Of a stretch of 64,000 bases of DNA, positions 18,101 to 27,094 are shown in pieces. Each line of letters opens with the position of its first letter. Within the stretch, counting starts at the first letter, position 1. Location of the stretch: NCBI RefSeq assembly GCF_003313465.1, contig NZ_KZ845665.1, positions 186,001-250,000 of the forward strand, given 5' to 3'. The DNA is from Thermoflavimicrobium daqui. Its GTDB lineage: Bacteria > Bacillota > Bacilli > Thermoactinomycetales > Thermoactinomycetaceae. The translations under genes were made by a program, and so were the position numbers. The notes under the pieces were generated by a model, which saw only the letters and a list, made by a program, of their open reading frames with translations, made no database searches and was not told the origin of the DNA.

Positions 18101-19690
18101 TTAGAAACCCCGAATAGCTACAACGGCAGGACGTGGAATATCCCTACGAGGCCAGCGGCTTGTAGGATTCTTAGGATCAGTCGTTTCTTCGCCAGGGTGT
18201 TGCACAGCTAAAAATAAGGTTTTTTCATCCGGAGTAAACCAAGGTCCAGTCATCTCACATTCGCGAGGCCCTGATGCAAATTGGAATGCTTCACCTTTGT
18301 GTTTTCCACGAGTAGGGATAAAGAAAACTCCATTGTTTTTAAATGTTTTATAAGCATTATCTTTGTTTAATTTACTTGAAGAAATATCACAACTCACCCA
18401 TAAGTTTCCTTTTCGGTCAAAAAGCAAATTATCAGGGCAAGCAAAGCCACTCTGAGGTCCACCTACTGCAAATACTTCAAATGAAAATGTTTCTGAAGCA
18501 GCATCATTATTTTTTTCTAGAATCTTAAGTATTTGCCCATAGAAGTTTCCATGCTTCGTGTTATTGGTAAGAGCGAGATATGCATGACCATCAACAGGAT
18601 TTACTTCTACATCTTCTGGCCGATCCATTGGCGTGGCTCCTAATAACTTCGCTGCTTCACGGCAATGAACCAGAACTTCCCCTTGTGTTTTATATTTTTC
18701 TTTTAGTTTAGGAGATCGGTTGATATCGAGAGGGAGCCAGACTCCTTGCTCTAGATCAGCGACATATAAAGTTCCCTTTTCTAAGAGTCGGGAGTTTTGA
18801 TGTCCTAACCTAGCTTGATAGGTATCATCACTGACATATTTGTAAAAATATTGGTCATTCGAATCATCCCCCATATAAACGACCAGACGCTTACCTTTCG
18901 AGAGGGTCATCGCAGCATTTTCATGACTAAACCTACCGAGTGATGTGTGTTTCTTCGGCTTTGATTTTGGATTGAAAGGATCAACTTCTACCACCCAGCC
19001 ATAATGGGTAAGATTGCGACCCCAGCGTTCAGCATCTTCTTCAAAGTTTTCTTCACAAGTTAAAACCGTATTCCATAGGGTTGCACCACCACTACAATTT
19101 GCATAGGTACCTTTAACTTCTGTCACACCTGCAACAGCATGATTTCCACGTGCGGGTCCTGTTAGATCGATCATCGTATTTGCCGTGATCCGTCTAGCAT
19201 AACGAGAGCTTTTAACTAGTTGCCATCTTCCTTTTTCATATTTAATTTCTAATATACTTCCACCTAAATTATATTGTTCAATTTTGAATTTTTCCTCATC
19301 GGTCATTGAAGATGGATAGAGGAATAAGCTACCTGTACCTATATACTCGTGATTAACCCATAGAAGTCCATGATGCGAAGAGTTTTGGATTGGAAAGTAT
19401 ACAGTCAAATCACAGTTATAGCCAAATTTTTCGCCATTCCCAATATCGTCACCCCAAGCCGCAATCACATCATATTTAAAACCACGGGGTAAGATGATAT
19501 CATCTTGATTTGTTGGTTCAATCGGACGAAAGGGAATATTGCCTTGCCAATTATGTAATGCTTCTACTTTCTCCGGAACTTTGCTTGCGGCTTCAGCAAC
19601 TCGATCAATACCTGTTGTTGCTCCTACGAGTGCCGTTGTACCTACTCCAAGGTATGTCATAAATTGTCGACGAGAAAGTTTTTTATCCAT
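18101..19690 (-). CDS. PhoX family (DUF839) phosphatase, Tat-exported
   Basis: This 529-residue protein begins with a twin-arginine signal (SRRQFMTYLG, residues 5-14) and a hydrophobic segment ending in alanines, so it is exported folded. The mature part matches the PhoX/DUF839 beta-propeller family: LLWVNHEYIGTG near the start, the GGATLWNTVLTCEENFEED metal-site segment, GRFSHENAAM, and the C-terminal DNLLFDRKGNLWV. PhoX enzymes are Ca/Fe alkaline phosphatases that free phosphate from organic esters. The ATG has a GGAG-type site. Candidate PhoP boxes upstream would fit phosphate-starvation control. Confidence 0.88.
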   Translation of the reverse strand: MDKKLSRRQFMTYLGVGTTALVGATTGIDRVAEAASKVPEKVEALHNWQGNIPFRPIEPTNQDDIILPRGFKYDVIAAWGDDIGNGEKFGYNCDLTVYFPIQNSSHHGLLWVNHEYIGTGSLFLYPSSMTDEEKFKIEQYNLGGSILEIKYEKGRWQLVKSSRYARRITANTMIDLTGPARGNHAVAGVTEVKGTYANCSGGATLWNTVLTCEENFEEDAERWGRNLTHYGWVVEVDPFNPKSKPKKHTSLGRFSHENAAMTLSKGKRLVVYMGDDSNDQYFYKYVSDDTYQARLGHQNSRLLEKGTLYVADLEQGVWLPLDINRSPKLKEKYKTQGEVLVHCREAAKLLGATPMDRPEDVEVNPVDGHAYLALTNNTKHGNFYGQILKILEKNNDAASETFSFEVFAVGGPQSGFACPDNLLFDRKGNLWVSCDISSSKLNKDNAYKTFKNNGVFFIPTRGKHKGEAFQFASGPRECEMTGPWFTPDEKTLFLAVQHPGEETTDPKNPTSRWPRRDIPRPAVVAIRGF

Positions 19691-19729
19691 GAGATCGTCT
19701 CCTTAATGTAGGATGTATCACTTTAAATT

Positions 19730-19768
19730 TACAAGAATACTATTAAGTAAGTTTTAATTTTATTTAAA
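19730..19768 (-). promoter_or_regulatory. Candidate tandem PhoP boxes upstream of phoX-like gene
   Basis: Read on the minus strand, hexamers TTTAAA, TTAAAA, TTAATA and CTTGTA recur at exact 11-bp intervals (19768, 19757, 19746, 19735). PhoP of Bacillus binds TT(A/C/T)A(C/T)A repeats with this period. Only TTAATA fits the consensus fully, so this is tentative. Confidence 0.4.
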
Positions 19769-19979
19769 GGTTTCACTTGTCGCATCTATTATTTAGTATA
19801 TTCATAATTGATTATATATTAACATAATTTGGGGTATAGGAATAATTAAATAAAAGAGAACAAAAAAGGAGATGTCCCAAAATAAAGTTAAATGAGCCAA
19901 TCTCCAACAAATGCCCATCGAAAGTGTTAGGGCATCATTATATTTTATTTTGAATGAAAGTAGGGATTAGTAAAAAACG

Positions 19980-20004
19980 ACAAGGACTTGTAAGACATCC
20001 TTGT
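19980..20004 (-). terminator. Intrinsic terminator of DUF423 gene
   Basis: A 7-bp stem (19980-19986 with 19998-20004) followed on the minus strand by a run of Ts lies 12 nt past the DUF423 stop. The remaining gap 19769-19979 shows two small inverted repeats (GGAGAT/ATCTCC and ATGCCC/GGGCAT) and no gene I can support. Confidence 0.65.
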
Positions 20005-20015
20005 TTATGTAGACC

Positions 20016-20393
20016 CTATCCTATCTGTTTTACAGCAGCAATGGTCACTAAAATCCAACCCACAATAAAGGAAAGACCACCAATGGGTGTAATCATTCCA
20101 AGCTTAGTTATATTTGTGAGAGCCATCACATATAAGCTACCAGAGAATAAAATGATGCCTGTAAGTAATAGCCAGCCACCAGCTTGTAAGAGAGAAGAAT
20201 TAACGCCAAACTTAGCCATTAGCACTCCGATGATAAGTAATCCCAAAGCATGAACCATATGGTATTGGGTACCTGTTTGCCAATTTTGTAACATCCGATC
20301 TGAAATTTTTCCTTCAAGTCCATGTGCACCAAAGGCCCCAATGGCAACGACTAAAGCCATATTAATACTGCCAAGCATAATAAAGGTTTTCAT
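20016..20393 (-). CDS. DUF423 family membrane protein (YwdK-like)
   Basis: This 125-residue protein has four hydrophobic segments and the family hallmarks GAFGAHGL near residue 22 and TGTQYHMVHALGLL near residue 42, followed by FSGSLYVMALT and TPIGGLSFIVGW. DUF423 proteins are small inner-membrane proteins of unknown function. The ATG has an AGGAG-like site (AAAGGAGT in the sense strand). Stands alone. Confidence 0.88.
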   Translation of the reverse strand: MKTFIMLGSINMALVVAIGAFGAHGLEGKISDRMLQNWQTGTQYHMVHALGLLIIGVLMAKFGVNSSLLQAGGWLLLTGIILFSGSLYVMALTNITKLGMITPIGGLSFIVGWILVTIAAVKQIG

Positions 20394-20672
20394 CTGTGTA
20401 CTCCTTTCTGTGCTGATGCTTCTTGCTTTTAACTAGATTTGCTCAAAAGGTTTGATTGATTTTTATACAACAGGCTTTGCTTACATTTTATGAAACGACA
20501 AAGAAGAGAATACCATAGAACTTATTTCAAAACGTATCGAATTTTGTTGTGGATTGAGCACTTTTAAAATAAGTACTACCAAGTGAAACATACTCTGGAT
20601 CCACTTTTTTGTCAAGTTTTTTGGAATATCTAGCCAATATTAGACTGAATATTAGGACTTATAATTTTGATA

Positions 20673-20728
20673 TTGATATTCATTATCATTTAGTTATAAC
20701 ATAAGGATAGTAATGATAATCATTATCA
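20673..20728 (+). promoter_or_regulatory. Fur-controlled promoter with two Fur boxes
   Basis: A perfect 7-1-7 Fur box, TGATAATCATTATCA, lies at 20714-20728 and a 14/15 match at 20674-20688. The promoter TTGATA-16-TATAAC (20673-20700) is overlapped by the first box at its -35, and the second follows the -10. Iron-replete Fur should block it completely. The rest of the gap 20394-20672 shows no gene. Confidence 0.85.
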
Positions 20729-20783
20729 ATAAAAGGTGAGGTGAATTCCTTCTTCTTACATGACTGAAGGAGGATCATAAAAT

Positions 20784-21230
20784 ATGGCTAGACTTATTAT
20801 GGTTTATGCAAGTATGACTGGAAATACATTAGATATGGCAGAAGCGATTGTAGAAGGTATCAATGAACAAGAAGAGGTTGTTATGAAGGATGTCATTGAA
20901 GTACATGCAGATGAATTAGAAAATTATGATGGAATTTTGTTAGGAGCCTATACTTGGGGAGATGGAGATCTACCTGATGAATTTATAGATTTTTATGAGG
21001 AAATGAATCAAATCAATTTAAAAGGAAAAAAAGCAGCCGTATTCGGCTCTTGCGATTCTGCTTATGAGCAGGTAGGTGCTGCTGTCGATATATTGATACA
21101 AAAACTTATCGATCAAGGAGCAGAAGTGATCTTAGAGGGTCTTAAGATCGAATTGACCCCTACTGAAGAAGATAAAGAAATTTGTCGCCAGTTTGGACGT
21201 GATTTTATCCTACACTTTGATAAAAAATAA
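20784..21230 (+). CDS. Flavodoxin, short-chain, iron-starvation type
   Basis: This 148-residue protein has the FMN phosphate-binding loop YASMTGNT at residues 9-16 and isoalloxazine contacts GAYTWGDGDLPDE and FGSCDSAYE. Short-chain flavodoxins such as Bacillus YkuN/YkuP replace ferredoxin as one-electron carriers when iron is scarce. Two Fur boxes in its promoter support that role directly. The unknown 210-residue gene follows after 21 nt, so the two form an operon. Confidence 0.95.
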   Translation: MARLIMVYASMTGNTLDMAEAIVEGINEQEEVVMKDVIEVHADELENYDGILLGAYTWGDGDLPDEFIDFYEEMNQINLKGKKAAVFGSCDSAYEQVGAAVDILIQKLIDQGAEVILEGLKIELTPTEEDKEICRQFGRDFILHFDKK

Positions 21231-21251
21231 ATAAGAGAGGTTGTTATTACA

Positions 21252-21884
21252 TTGCCCAGAGTGTTATCTGAACGAGAGATAGAAAAAAGGTTATATGGTT
21301 GTAGACATTGTTATCAGCTTCTCCATCCCAAGTGGTTAGATATGGTTGAGAGAGCAACCCAACAGATTATTTATCACTACTATTCTCTACCATGCAAGCG
21401 ACGCACCTCATTAAACTTACTTCATCTGATCAGTAGATATTGGCCAAAAGAATACCAAGCTTTTGAATCAGCTACTCATATGGTTGAAACAACAGCTAAA
21501 ATCGTCGATCATTTACTATTTTTTTTACCAGATCAGCGTATTACCAATCCTATTGTGTTATATGAACCGATGAGGGTTTGGAGTAATGCCTTACAATTAC
21601 ATGTACAATTCACCTTTGATCTTGTTGAACGTTCAAAGGACCACTTTATAATCAAAAGATTCATTATTCATGAAGATCCCTATATCTTAGAAACATACAA
21701 GTATATGCTAATATACCTATGCCATGAAGTTTTTAATGATTGGCCAGATCACATCGAATTCATCCATTTACTAACCGGAAAGAAAATAGACATATCTACT
21801 ACGGAAATGAATGTACAGCAAGCGATTCATTATCTTAGTTTGATTAAAGATTCACAGTCTAGAAAACGTCTTTATCACCATTAA
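21252..21884 (+). CDS. Unknown protein cotranscribed with Fur-regulated flavodoxin
   Basis: The ORF of 210 codons starts at TTG, with AGAGAGG about 11 nt upstream. No signal peptide or membrane segment is visible. It has an N-terminal YGCRHCYQLL (Cys17 and Cys20), a helical first half and a more beta-like stretch around YEPMRVWSNALQLHVQFTFDLVER. I do not recognise the family. It sits 21 nt behind the Fur-controlled flavodoxin and ends in a terminator overlapping its stop, so it should be expressed with flavodoxin in iron starvation. A redox partner or iron-sparing role is inference from position only. Confidence 0.75.
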   Translation: MPRVLSEREIEKRLYGCRHCYQLLHPKWLDMVERATQQIIYHYYSLPCKRRTSLNLLHLISRYWPKEYQAFESATHMVETTAKIVDHLLFFLPDQRITNPIVLYEPMRVWSNALQLHVQFTFDLVERSKDHFIIKRFIIHEDPYILETYKYMLIYLCHEVFNDWPDHIEFIHLLTGKKIDISTTEMNVQQAIHYLSLIKDSQSRKRLYHH

Positions 21885-21906
21885 TTTTTTGATGGTGATT
21901 TTTTTG
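21874..21906 (+). terminator. Intrinsic terminator overlapping stop codon
   Basis: An 8-bp stem (21874-21881 with 21892-21899) begins before the stop codon and runs into seven or more Ts. Confidence 0.85.
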
Positions 21907-21941
21907 TCATTTTTTGTTCGAAATTTCACGTGAGAAAATTC

Positions 21942-21970
21942 TTGACAAAGGATTTTTTCAATCATATAAT
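21942..21970 (+). promoter_or_regulatory. SigmaA promoter of hisS-aspS T-box operon
   Basis: TTGACA (21942-21947), a 17-bp spacer and TATAAT (21965-21970): a perfect consensus promoter, placing transcription start near 21977. Confidence 0.9.
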
Positions 21971-21976
21971 CTGGTA

Positions 21977-22283
21977 TTAATATAGCATTTATTACTTCGT
22001 TTATATCGAACCACCTATGAAAGGAAAAGTACTCATTTGCCGGGCAAAAAGAGAGGAGAAACCCTTAGGCTGAAAGGTTCTCTATGTTACGAAATGAGGA
22101 AAGACACCTGGAGGTTCTATGGCGAAAGCCTTATGGTGAGTAGACATAGACGTAGCCGGCGATAACGGTTAAATGAGTGGGTTAATCATTTTGATTTTCC
22201 AAAAAGGGTGGTACCACGGGAATTATACTTAGGCTAATCTCTCGTCCCTGACAATATTGGGTCAGTGGCGGGAGATTTTTCAT
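21977..22283 (+). promoter_or_regulatory. T-box riboswitch upstream of hisS-aspS
   Basis: Stem I can be read from pairing of CTCATTT (22032-22038) with AAATGAG (22092-22098). The next bases, GAAA-GACAC (22099-22107), correspond to the specifier loop. The antiterminator core AGGGTGGTACCACGGG is at 22205-22220, and the competing terminator stem pairs about 22236-22252 with 22262-22276 followed by Ts. Uncharged tRNA would favour read-through. The specifier holds overlapping Asp (GAC, 22103-22105) and His (CAC, 22105-22107) codons, matching the two genes downstream. Confidence 0.93.
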
Positions 22284-22398
22284 TTTTAAAGCTCCTAAGA
22301 ACACGGCGAAAGTAGTTTAAGAAGCGATGTAAGCCTGATTTATCAGGCATCTTCTATAAAATAAAGTGTACTTGATAAACGAAAAAGGAGGGCTTTGG

Positions 22399-23667
22399 AT
22401 GAGCTATCGTGTTCCACGCGGTACGTTTGATATTTTGCCAGAAGAGGTCAATATCTGGCATTATATCGAAAGACAAGTGCAAGAGATTTGTCGCCGTTAT
22501 CGTTATCGGGAAGTACGTACGCCTCTCTTTGAACACACGGAGCTTTTTGTTCGTGGTGTGGGTGATACGACCGATATTGTAGAGAAAGAAATGTATACAT
22601 TTAATGATCGAGGAGATCGCTCATTAACCTTGCGTCCAGAGGGAACAGCTGGAGTGGTTCGCTCTTTTGTTGAACATAAAATGTATGGACAATCACTTCC
22701 ATCTAAGCTGTATTATTTTGGACCTATGTTCCGTTATGAACGGCCACAAGCTGGACGGAACCGACAATTTCATCAGTTTGGTATTGAAGTATTTGGTAGT
22801 CATGACCCGGCGATTGATGTGGAAGTGATTGCAGTTGGGATGGACTTATTCAAGTCGCTTGGACTAAAAGAAGTAGAAGTAGAAATCAATAGTGTGGCTA
22901 CTCCTGAAATTCGTCAGAACTATTTCGAGAAATTAATCGAATATTTTACTCCTTATCAAGAGGAATTAGCAAAAGATGCTAGAGAGCGTCTCCATCGTAA
23001 TCCAATGCGCATTCTGGATAGTAAAGATCCACGTACAAAAGAGATTGCCGCAGATGCTCCATCGATTTTAGATTTCCTCGATGAAGAATGTCTTTCTTAC
23101 TTTAATCAGGTGAAGCGTTATCTGGATCTATTAGAAATTCCTTATCGAGTCAATGATCGGCTGGTTCGTGGTCTTGACTATTATACACATACCGCATTTG
23201 AATTTGTTGTCGATATTCCTGGCGCACAAGCAAGTACTATTGGGGGCGGTGGTCGCTATAATGGACTTGTTCAAGAGATAGGTGGTCCTGAGATGCCAGG
23301 GGTAGGATTTGGCTTAGGAATCGAGCGTATTATTTTAGCATGTAAAGCACAAGGGGTAGAGTTACCTATTCATGACCAACTTGACTGCTTTATAGTAACC
23401 ATTGGCGAAGAAGCAAAACTCCATTCAATTCAGTTACTTCATGACTTAAGACAAGCTGGACTCGCTTGTGAACGTGATTATTTAGATCGTAAAGTAAAAG
23501 GACAAATGAAAGCAGCAGACCGTGAAAATGCTCGTTTTGTCGTGATACTTGGTGAAGAAGAATTAGAACGGAAAGAAATCAATGTAAAATCCTTAGAAAC
23601 AGGAGAGCAAGAGCAAATACCCTTGGATACAGTTGTCGACTATTTGATGAAGAAAACTCTAAAATAA
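22399..23667 (+). CDS. hisS: Histidyl-tRNA synthetase
   Basis: This 422-residue class II synthetase has motif 1 region [12 protein letters not shown], motif 2 with [19 protein letters not shown], the histidine-specific [15 protein letters not shown] and motif 3 [13 protein letters not shown]. It charges tRNA-His. The start is ATG 22399 (MSYRVPRGT), 9 nt after AAGGAGG; an earlier TTG in frame has no site. First gene of the T-box operon, 19 nt ahead of aspS. Confidence 0.97.
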   Translation: MSYRVPRGTFDILPEEVNIWHYIERQVQEICRRYRYREVRTPLFEHTELFVRGVGDTTDIVEKEMYTFNDRGDRSLTLRPEGTAGVVRSFVEHKMYGQSLPSKLYYFGPMFRYERPQAGRNRQFHQFGIEVFGSHDPAIDVEVIAVGMDLFKSLGLKEVEVEINSVATPEIRQNYFEKLIEYFTPYQEELAKDARERLHRNPMRILDSKDPRTKEIAADAPSILDFLDEECLSYFNQVKRYLDLLEIPYRVNDRLVRGLDYYTHTAFEFVVDIPGAQASTIGGGGRYNGLVQEIGGPEMPGVGFGLGIERIILACKAQGVELPIHDQLDCFIVTIGEEAKLHSIQLLHDLRQAGLACERDYLDRKVKGQMKAADRENARFVVILGEEELERKEINVKSLETGEQEQIPLDTVVDYLMKKTLK

Positions 23668-23686
23668 GAGAGAGGAAGTGAAGAAA

Positions 23687-25480
23687 ATGGAGGGTGTTAT
23701 TCGTACACATCGAGCTATCGAATGTTCTAAAGAACTAATTGGAAAAACAGTCACAATAAATGGTTGGGTGCAAAAAAATCGTAATTTGGGAGGACTCTTA
23801 TTTATTGATTTACGTGATCGTTCTGGTCTTATCCAAGTTTTATTCGATCCAGAAGTTGCACCAGATGCATTTGAAATTGCTTCTGAAATTGGTCGGGAAT
23901 ATGTCATTTCTGTGACAGGTGAAATAGTGGGACGTGATCCGAAAAATATCAACCCAAAAATACCTACAGGGGAAATAGAGCTTCAAGCTAGGCAAATCCA
24001 TGTCTTTAACCCTGCGAAAACACCTCCATTTCCTATTGCGGATGATCGTGTTGATGTAGATGAGTCCATTCGTTTAAAATATCGTTATTTAGACTTACGT
24101 CGATCTAAAATGCAAGAAACCATGGTAATTCGACATCGAGCTATGCAATCCGTACGCCGCTTTTTAGATCGTTACGGTTTTCTTGAATTAGAAACTCCTA
24201 TTTTAACGAATAGCACACCCGAAGGAGCACGAGACTATCTTGTTCCAAGTCGGGTTCATCCAGGTTCATTTTATGCCTTACCTCAGTCACCACAATTGTT
24301 TAAACAATTATTTATGGTGGCGGGGATGGAGCGATATTTCCAGTTTGCTCGCTGCTTCCGTGATGAGGATTTACGTGCAGACCGTCAACCCGAATTTACA
24401 CAAATTGATATCGAAGCTTCCTTTATCTCACGTGAACAATTTCTAAGTTTAATGGAAGAAATGATCCAAACTTTGTTTAAAGAAACCATTAATGTAGACA
24501 TTTCTATTCCATTCCCACGATTAACTTATCAAGAAGCCATGGAAAGATATGGTTCTGATAAACCTGACTTAAGGTTTGGTATGGAACTTGTGAGTTTAAA
24601 TGAAATTTTGGCGAATACGTCGTTTAAGGTATTTGCTTCAACGATTGCAAATGGTGGTCAGATCAAAGCGATTAATGTAAAAGGATGTGCAGGTTGGAGC
24701 CGGAAAGAGATCGATAACTGGGGCAAAGTTGCGCAAAGTTTGGGAGCCAAAGGATTAGCATGGCTAGCTTATAAAGAAGAAGGAGTCAAGGGCTCGGTAG
24801 CTAAATTTTTGTCAGCTGAGGAAATCAGAGCGATTCAGCAAGCGACACAAGCCGAAACGGGAGACTTACTCTTCTTTGTTGCAGATCGACCACAAATGGT
24901 AGCTAATGTATTAGGTGAAATACGTGTGCGTTTAGCCCAGCAATTGGAGTTAATTGATCCAAATGTATTTAAATTTACTTGGGTAACCGAGTTCCCACTT
25001 TTGGAGTATGACGAAGAAGATGGACGTTACTATGCCAAACATCATCCATTTACAGCACCAATGACCGAAGATATCCCACTTCTAGAGACAAACCCAGATC
25101 AGGTTCGTGCCTATGCTTATGATATGGTCTTAAATGGATATGAAATTGGTGGCGGAAGTTCCCGTATTTATCAGCGGGATATTCAAGAGAAGATGTTTAA
25201 AGCCTTAGGGATTAGTTTAGAAGAAGCACAAGAAAAGTTTGGTTTTCTCTTGGAGGCTTTTGAATATGGTGCTCCTCCACACGGTGGGATTGCGTTTGGA
25301 TTTGACCGTATTGTGATGTTACTCTCTGGTAGAAGCAATCTGAGAGACTGTATTGCTTATCCAAAAACAAACAGTGCAAGCTGCTTAATGACAGAAGCTC
25401 CTTCTTCGGTTGCTCAAGCACAGTTAGACGAACTTCATTTGAGAGTAAAAGAAGATAAAGAAATCACTACTAATAACTAA
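23687..25480 (+). CDS. aspS: Aspartyl-tRNA synthetase
   Basis: This 597-residue bacterial-type AspRS has an N-terminal OB-fold ([24 protein letters not shown]), class II motif 1 and 2 ([18 protein letters not shown]), the GAD insertion domain typical of bacterial enzymes, and motif 3 ([13 protein letters not shown]). I chose ATG 23687, 11 nt after AGAGG, over GTG 23678, which is only 2 nt from it. It is cotranscribed with hisS under the T-box. Confidence 0.96.
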   Translation: MEGVIRTHRAIECSKELIGKTVTINGWVQKNRNLGGLLFIDLRDRSGLIQVLFDPEVAPDAFEIASEIGREYVISVTGEIVGRDPKNINPKIPTGEIELQARQIHVFNPAKTPPFPIADDRVDVDESIRLKYRYLDLRRSKMQETMVIRHRAMQSVRRFLDRYGFLELETPILTNSTPEGARDYLVPSRVHPGSFYALPQSPQLFKQLFMVAGMERYFQFARCFRDEDLRADRQPEFTQIDIEASFISREQFLSLMEEMIQTLFKETINVDISIPFPRLTYQEAMERYGSDKPDLRFGMELVSLNEILANTSFKVFASTIANGGQIKAINVKGCAGWSRKEIDNWGKVAQSLGAKGLAWLAYKEEGVKGSVAKFLSAEEIRAIQQATQAETGDLLFFVADRPQMVANVLGEIRVRLAQQLELIDPNVFKFTWVTEFPLLEYDEEDGRYYAKHHPFTAPMTEDIPLLETNPDQVRAYAYDMVLNGYEIGGGSSRIYQRDIQEKMFKALGISLEEAQEKFGFLLEAFEYGAPPHGGIAFGFDRIVMLLSGRSNLRDCIAYPKTNSASCLMTEAPSSVAQAQLDELHLRVKEDKEITTNN

Positions 25481-25536
25481 TTAAAAGGTCATGTTAAATA
25501 TATCCTAAACTTGCCTTGGTTTTAAATTTGTGGTAA

Positions 25537-25542
25537 TATAAT
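25537..25542 (+). promoter_or_regulatory. -10 element of 6S RNA gene
   Basis: TATAAT at 25537-25542 lies about 8-10 nt before the 6S RNA 5' end. A -35 is less clear (TTGCCT at 25511 or TTGGTT at 25516 give poor spacing). Confidence 0.55.
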
Positions 25543-25549
25543 ATCAATA

Positions 25550-25740
25550 AATGAGTCCTGCGATGTGCGTGTAAACCTGAATGTTTTGAGCCAACACCTT
25601 TAATACGGGAGCTTGGAGTCATTTGTCGGATTGGCTGCCGCTTATCGCCTAGCGGAACCATGAATTCAAGTGCAGAGCACCCACCTGCCGAGAGCAGGTT
25701 CAAAACTTTGGGAGTCACGGCATAACGGGACTCTTTTTTT
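25550..25740 (+). ncRNA. ssrS: 6S RNA
   Basis: The 330-bp gap after aspS contains a roughly 180-nt RNA whose ends close into a stem (GAGTCC at 25553 with GGACTC ending about 25733), followed by a T run. Internal sequence is near-palindromic around a large bulge (GAGCCAACACC, then GAGCACCCACC) with a short apical hairpin GCCGCTTATCGCCTAGCGG, as expected for the open-promoter mimic of 6S RNA. In B. subtilis, 6S-1 (bsrA) is encoded at this same place behind aspS. It sequesters housekeeping RNA polymerase in stationary phase. Confidence 0.88.
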
Positions 25741-25827
25741 ATACATAAAATGGACCTTAAAAGGGAAAAATAATCTTATGAATGGAATTGTACCTCGTAG
25801 ACAGAATTTAACTTAGGGGTCGATTGA

Positions 25828-26385
25828 ATGAAGATAGGTGTAGATATTGATGGCACAATCAAGGACACACATCGTGCTGCTGTAGAAGTGTATAATGAAG
25901 AGCTAGATCAAGCGGTGCGAGTTGAAGAAGTAACTGACTTTTATTTGGATGAAGCATATGGTCTTTCCAAAAAAGAAGGCAAGATGCTATGGCGGAAATT
26001 AGAGGAGAAAATTTATTCATTGGGCTTACCTCTTCCTCATGCTGCAGAGGTTCTAAATGAACTTGAAAAACAGGGGCACGAAATTTATTTTATAACAGCA
26101 AGACCAGGTATGAAAAATATAGAAAAGGTAACAAGAAAGTGGTTAAAAAAGAATCATTTTCCTTATAAAGAGAATAATTTAATCATGAATTCACAAAATA
26201 AGGCAAAAATAGCGAAAGAAATAGGGATTGATTTGTTTTTTGAAGATGCACCTTTTCATTTAGATAAGTTAGTTGAAGAGGAAATCCCTACTGTCATCGT
26301 AGATGCTGTTTATAATCGAAACTATCCACACCCTCTAAAAAGAATAAAGGATTGGCGAGAGGTATATAACCTTATCCAGAAATAG
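25828..26385 (+). CDS. HAD-family 5'(3')-deoxyribonucleotidase-like protein (YqfW-like)
   Basis: This 185-residue protein carries the HAD motifs in order: the nucleophile DIDGTI at residues 6-11, the motif II segment FITARPG, a motif III lysine in NKAKIAKEIG, and the motif IV FFEDAP. The length and EDAP motif match the putative nucleotidases of the NT5C-like type (Bacillus YqfW). It probably dephosphorylates nucleoside monophosphates. ATG preceded by AGGGG. Monocistronic, facing the ferritin-like gene. Confidence 0.82.
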   Translation: MKIGVDIDGTIKDTHRAAVEVYNEELDQAVRVEEVTDFYLDEAYGLSKKEGKMLWRKLEEKIYSLGLPLPHAAEVLNELEKQGHEIYFITARPGMKNIEKVTRKWLKKNHFPYKENNLIMNSQNKAKIAKEIGIDLFFEDAPFHLDKLVEEEIPTVIVDAVYNRNYPHPLKRIKDWREVYNLIQK

Positions 26386-26416
26386 AAAAACCGCAAAGCA
26401 ATGGCTTGCGGTTTTT
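26386..26416. terminator. Bidirectional intrinsic terminator
   Basis: A perfect 11-bp stem (26386-26396 with 26406-26416) has A5 and T5 tails on both sides and serves the nucleotidase and the convergent ferritin-like gene. Confidence 0.9.
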
Positions 26417-26422
26417 GATTGG

Positions 26423-26854
26423 CTATAAGCGTGGATCAATAAGTAAACGTTCAATTTCTTCTTTATGTTTAGTCTCATCTGCAAGCATTTCTTCTAATTT
26501 AATTTTTAACTCGATTTCTCCAAGCTGTTCAGATTGCTCAATGCGTGTTTTATATCGCTCAATCGTATCACGTTCAGCTTGTAATGTAGCTTGTAGCATC
26601 CCTTTTACATCGCTTATAAATTGAATGGGTTTTGCTTCCACATTGGGCTTCCCGCCCAATGTTGCAACTTTTTCAGCCAAATAAAGAGCATGACCTATTT
26701 CATCTTGAGCTTCACTAGTAAAAAAATCTTTCAATGTAAGCCTTGCCATTCCAGAAACAACAGCAGCATTATAAATGTATTGATGGATGGCTGATAATTC
26801 ATAAGCTAAGTCTTCATTAAGTCCTGCAATAAGTTCTTGCATATTTGCATTCAT
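26423..26854 (-). CDS. Ferritin-like diiron protein (bacterioferritin/Dps type)
   Basis: This 143-residue four-helix protein has two ExxH-type metal motifs: EAQDEIGHALYLAEKV in the second helix and LADETKHKEEIERLL in the last, with a further glutamate in LAYELSAIHQY. These define a ferritin-like diiron site. Such proteins store iron or protect against peroxide. Of two in-frame ATGs, the one at 26866 abuts GGGAGG and the one at 26854 is 12 nt away, so I chose 26854. No haem-ligand methionine can be assigned with confidence. Confidence 0.83.
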   Translation of the reverse strand: MNANMQELIAGLNEDLAYELSAIHQYIYNAAVVSGMARLTLKDFFTSEAQDEIGHALYLAEKVATLGGKPNVEAKPIQFISDVKGMLQATLQAERDTIERYKTRIEQSEQLGEIELKIKLEEMLADETKHKEEIERLLIDPRL

Positions 26855-26947
26855 GATTTGTATCATCCTCCCTGTGCTTTAGGATGCATCTTCATAGAAA
26901 AAAAATGTATGGCGATTTAATCCTATTCTTTTTACCTTTTTTGATAT

Positions 26948-26976
26948 TTGACCCAATTCCATGGAAATGGTATGTT
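26948..26976 (+). promoter_or_regulatory. Promoter of signal peptidase gene
   Basis: TTGACC (26948-26953), a 17-bp spacer and TATGTT (26971-26976). This gives a leader of about 110 nt before the ATG at 27095. Confidence 0.6.
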
Positions 26977-27094
26977 AGAGTTATATTATATGGAGCTGTT
27001 ACACAATAAAAAAAGATCAATAACTGAAATATGGAAAAATTAGTAGTACGTACAATAATTTATGAATGTTGATGATAGTGAGGATGGTCAATAA

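Noticed and set aside
19954-20253. Plus-strand ORF opposite the DUF423 gene
   Set aside because: It is the antisense of a clear family member and has an unlikely composition.
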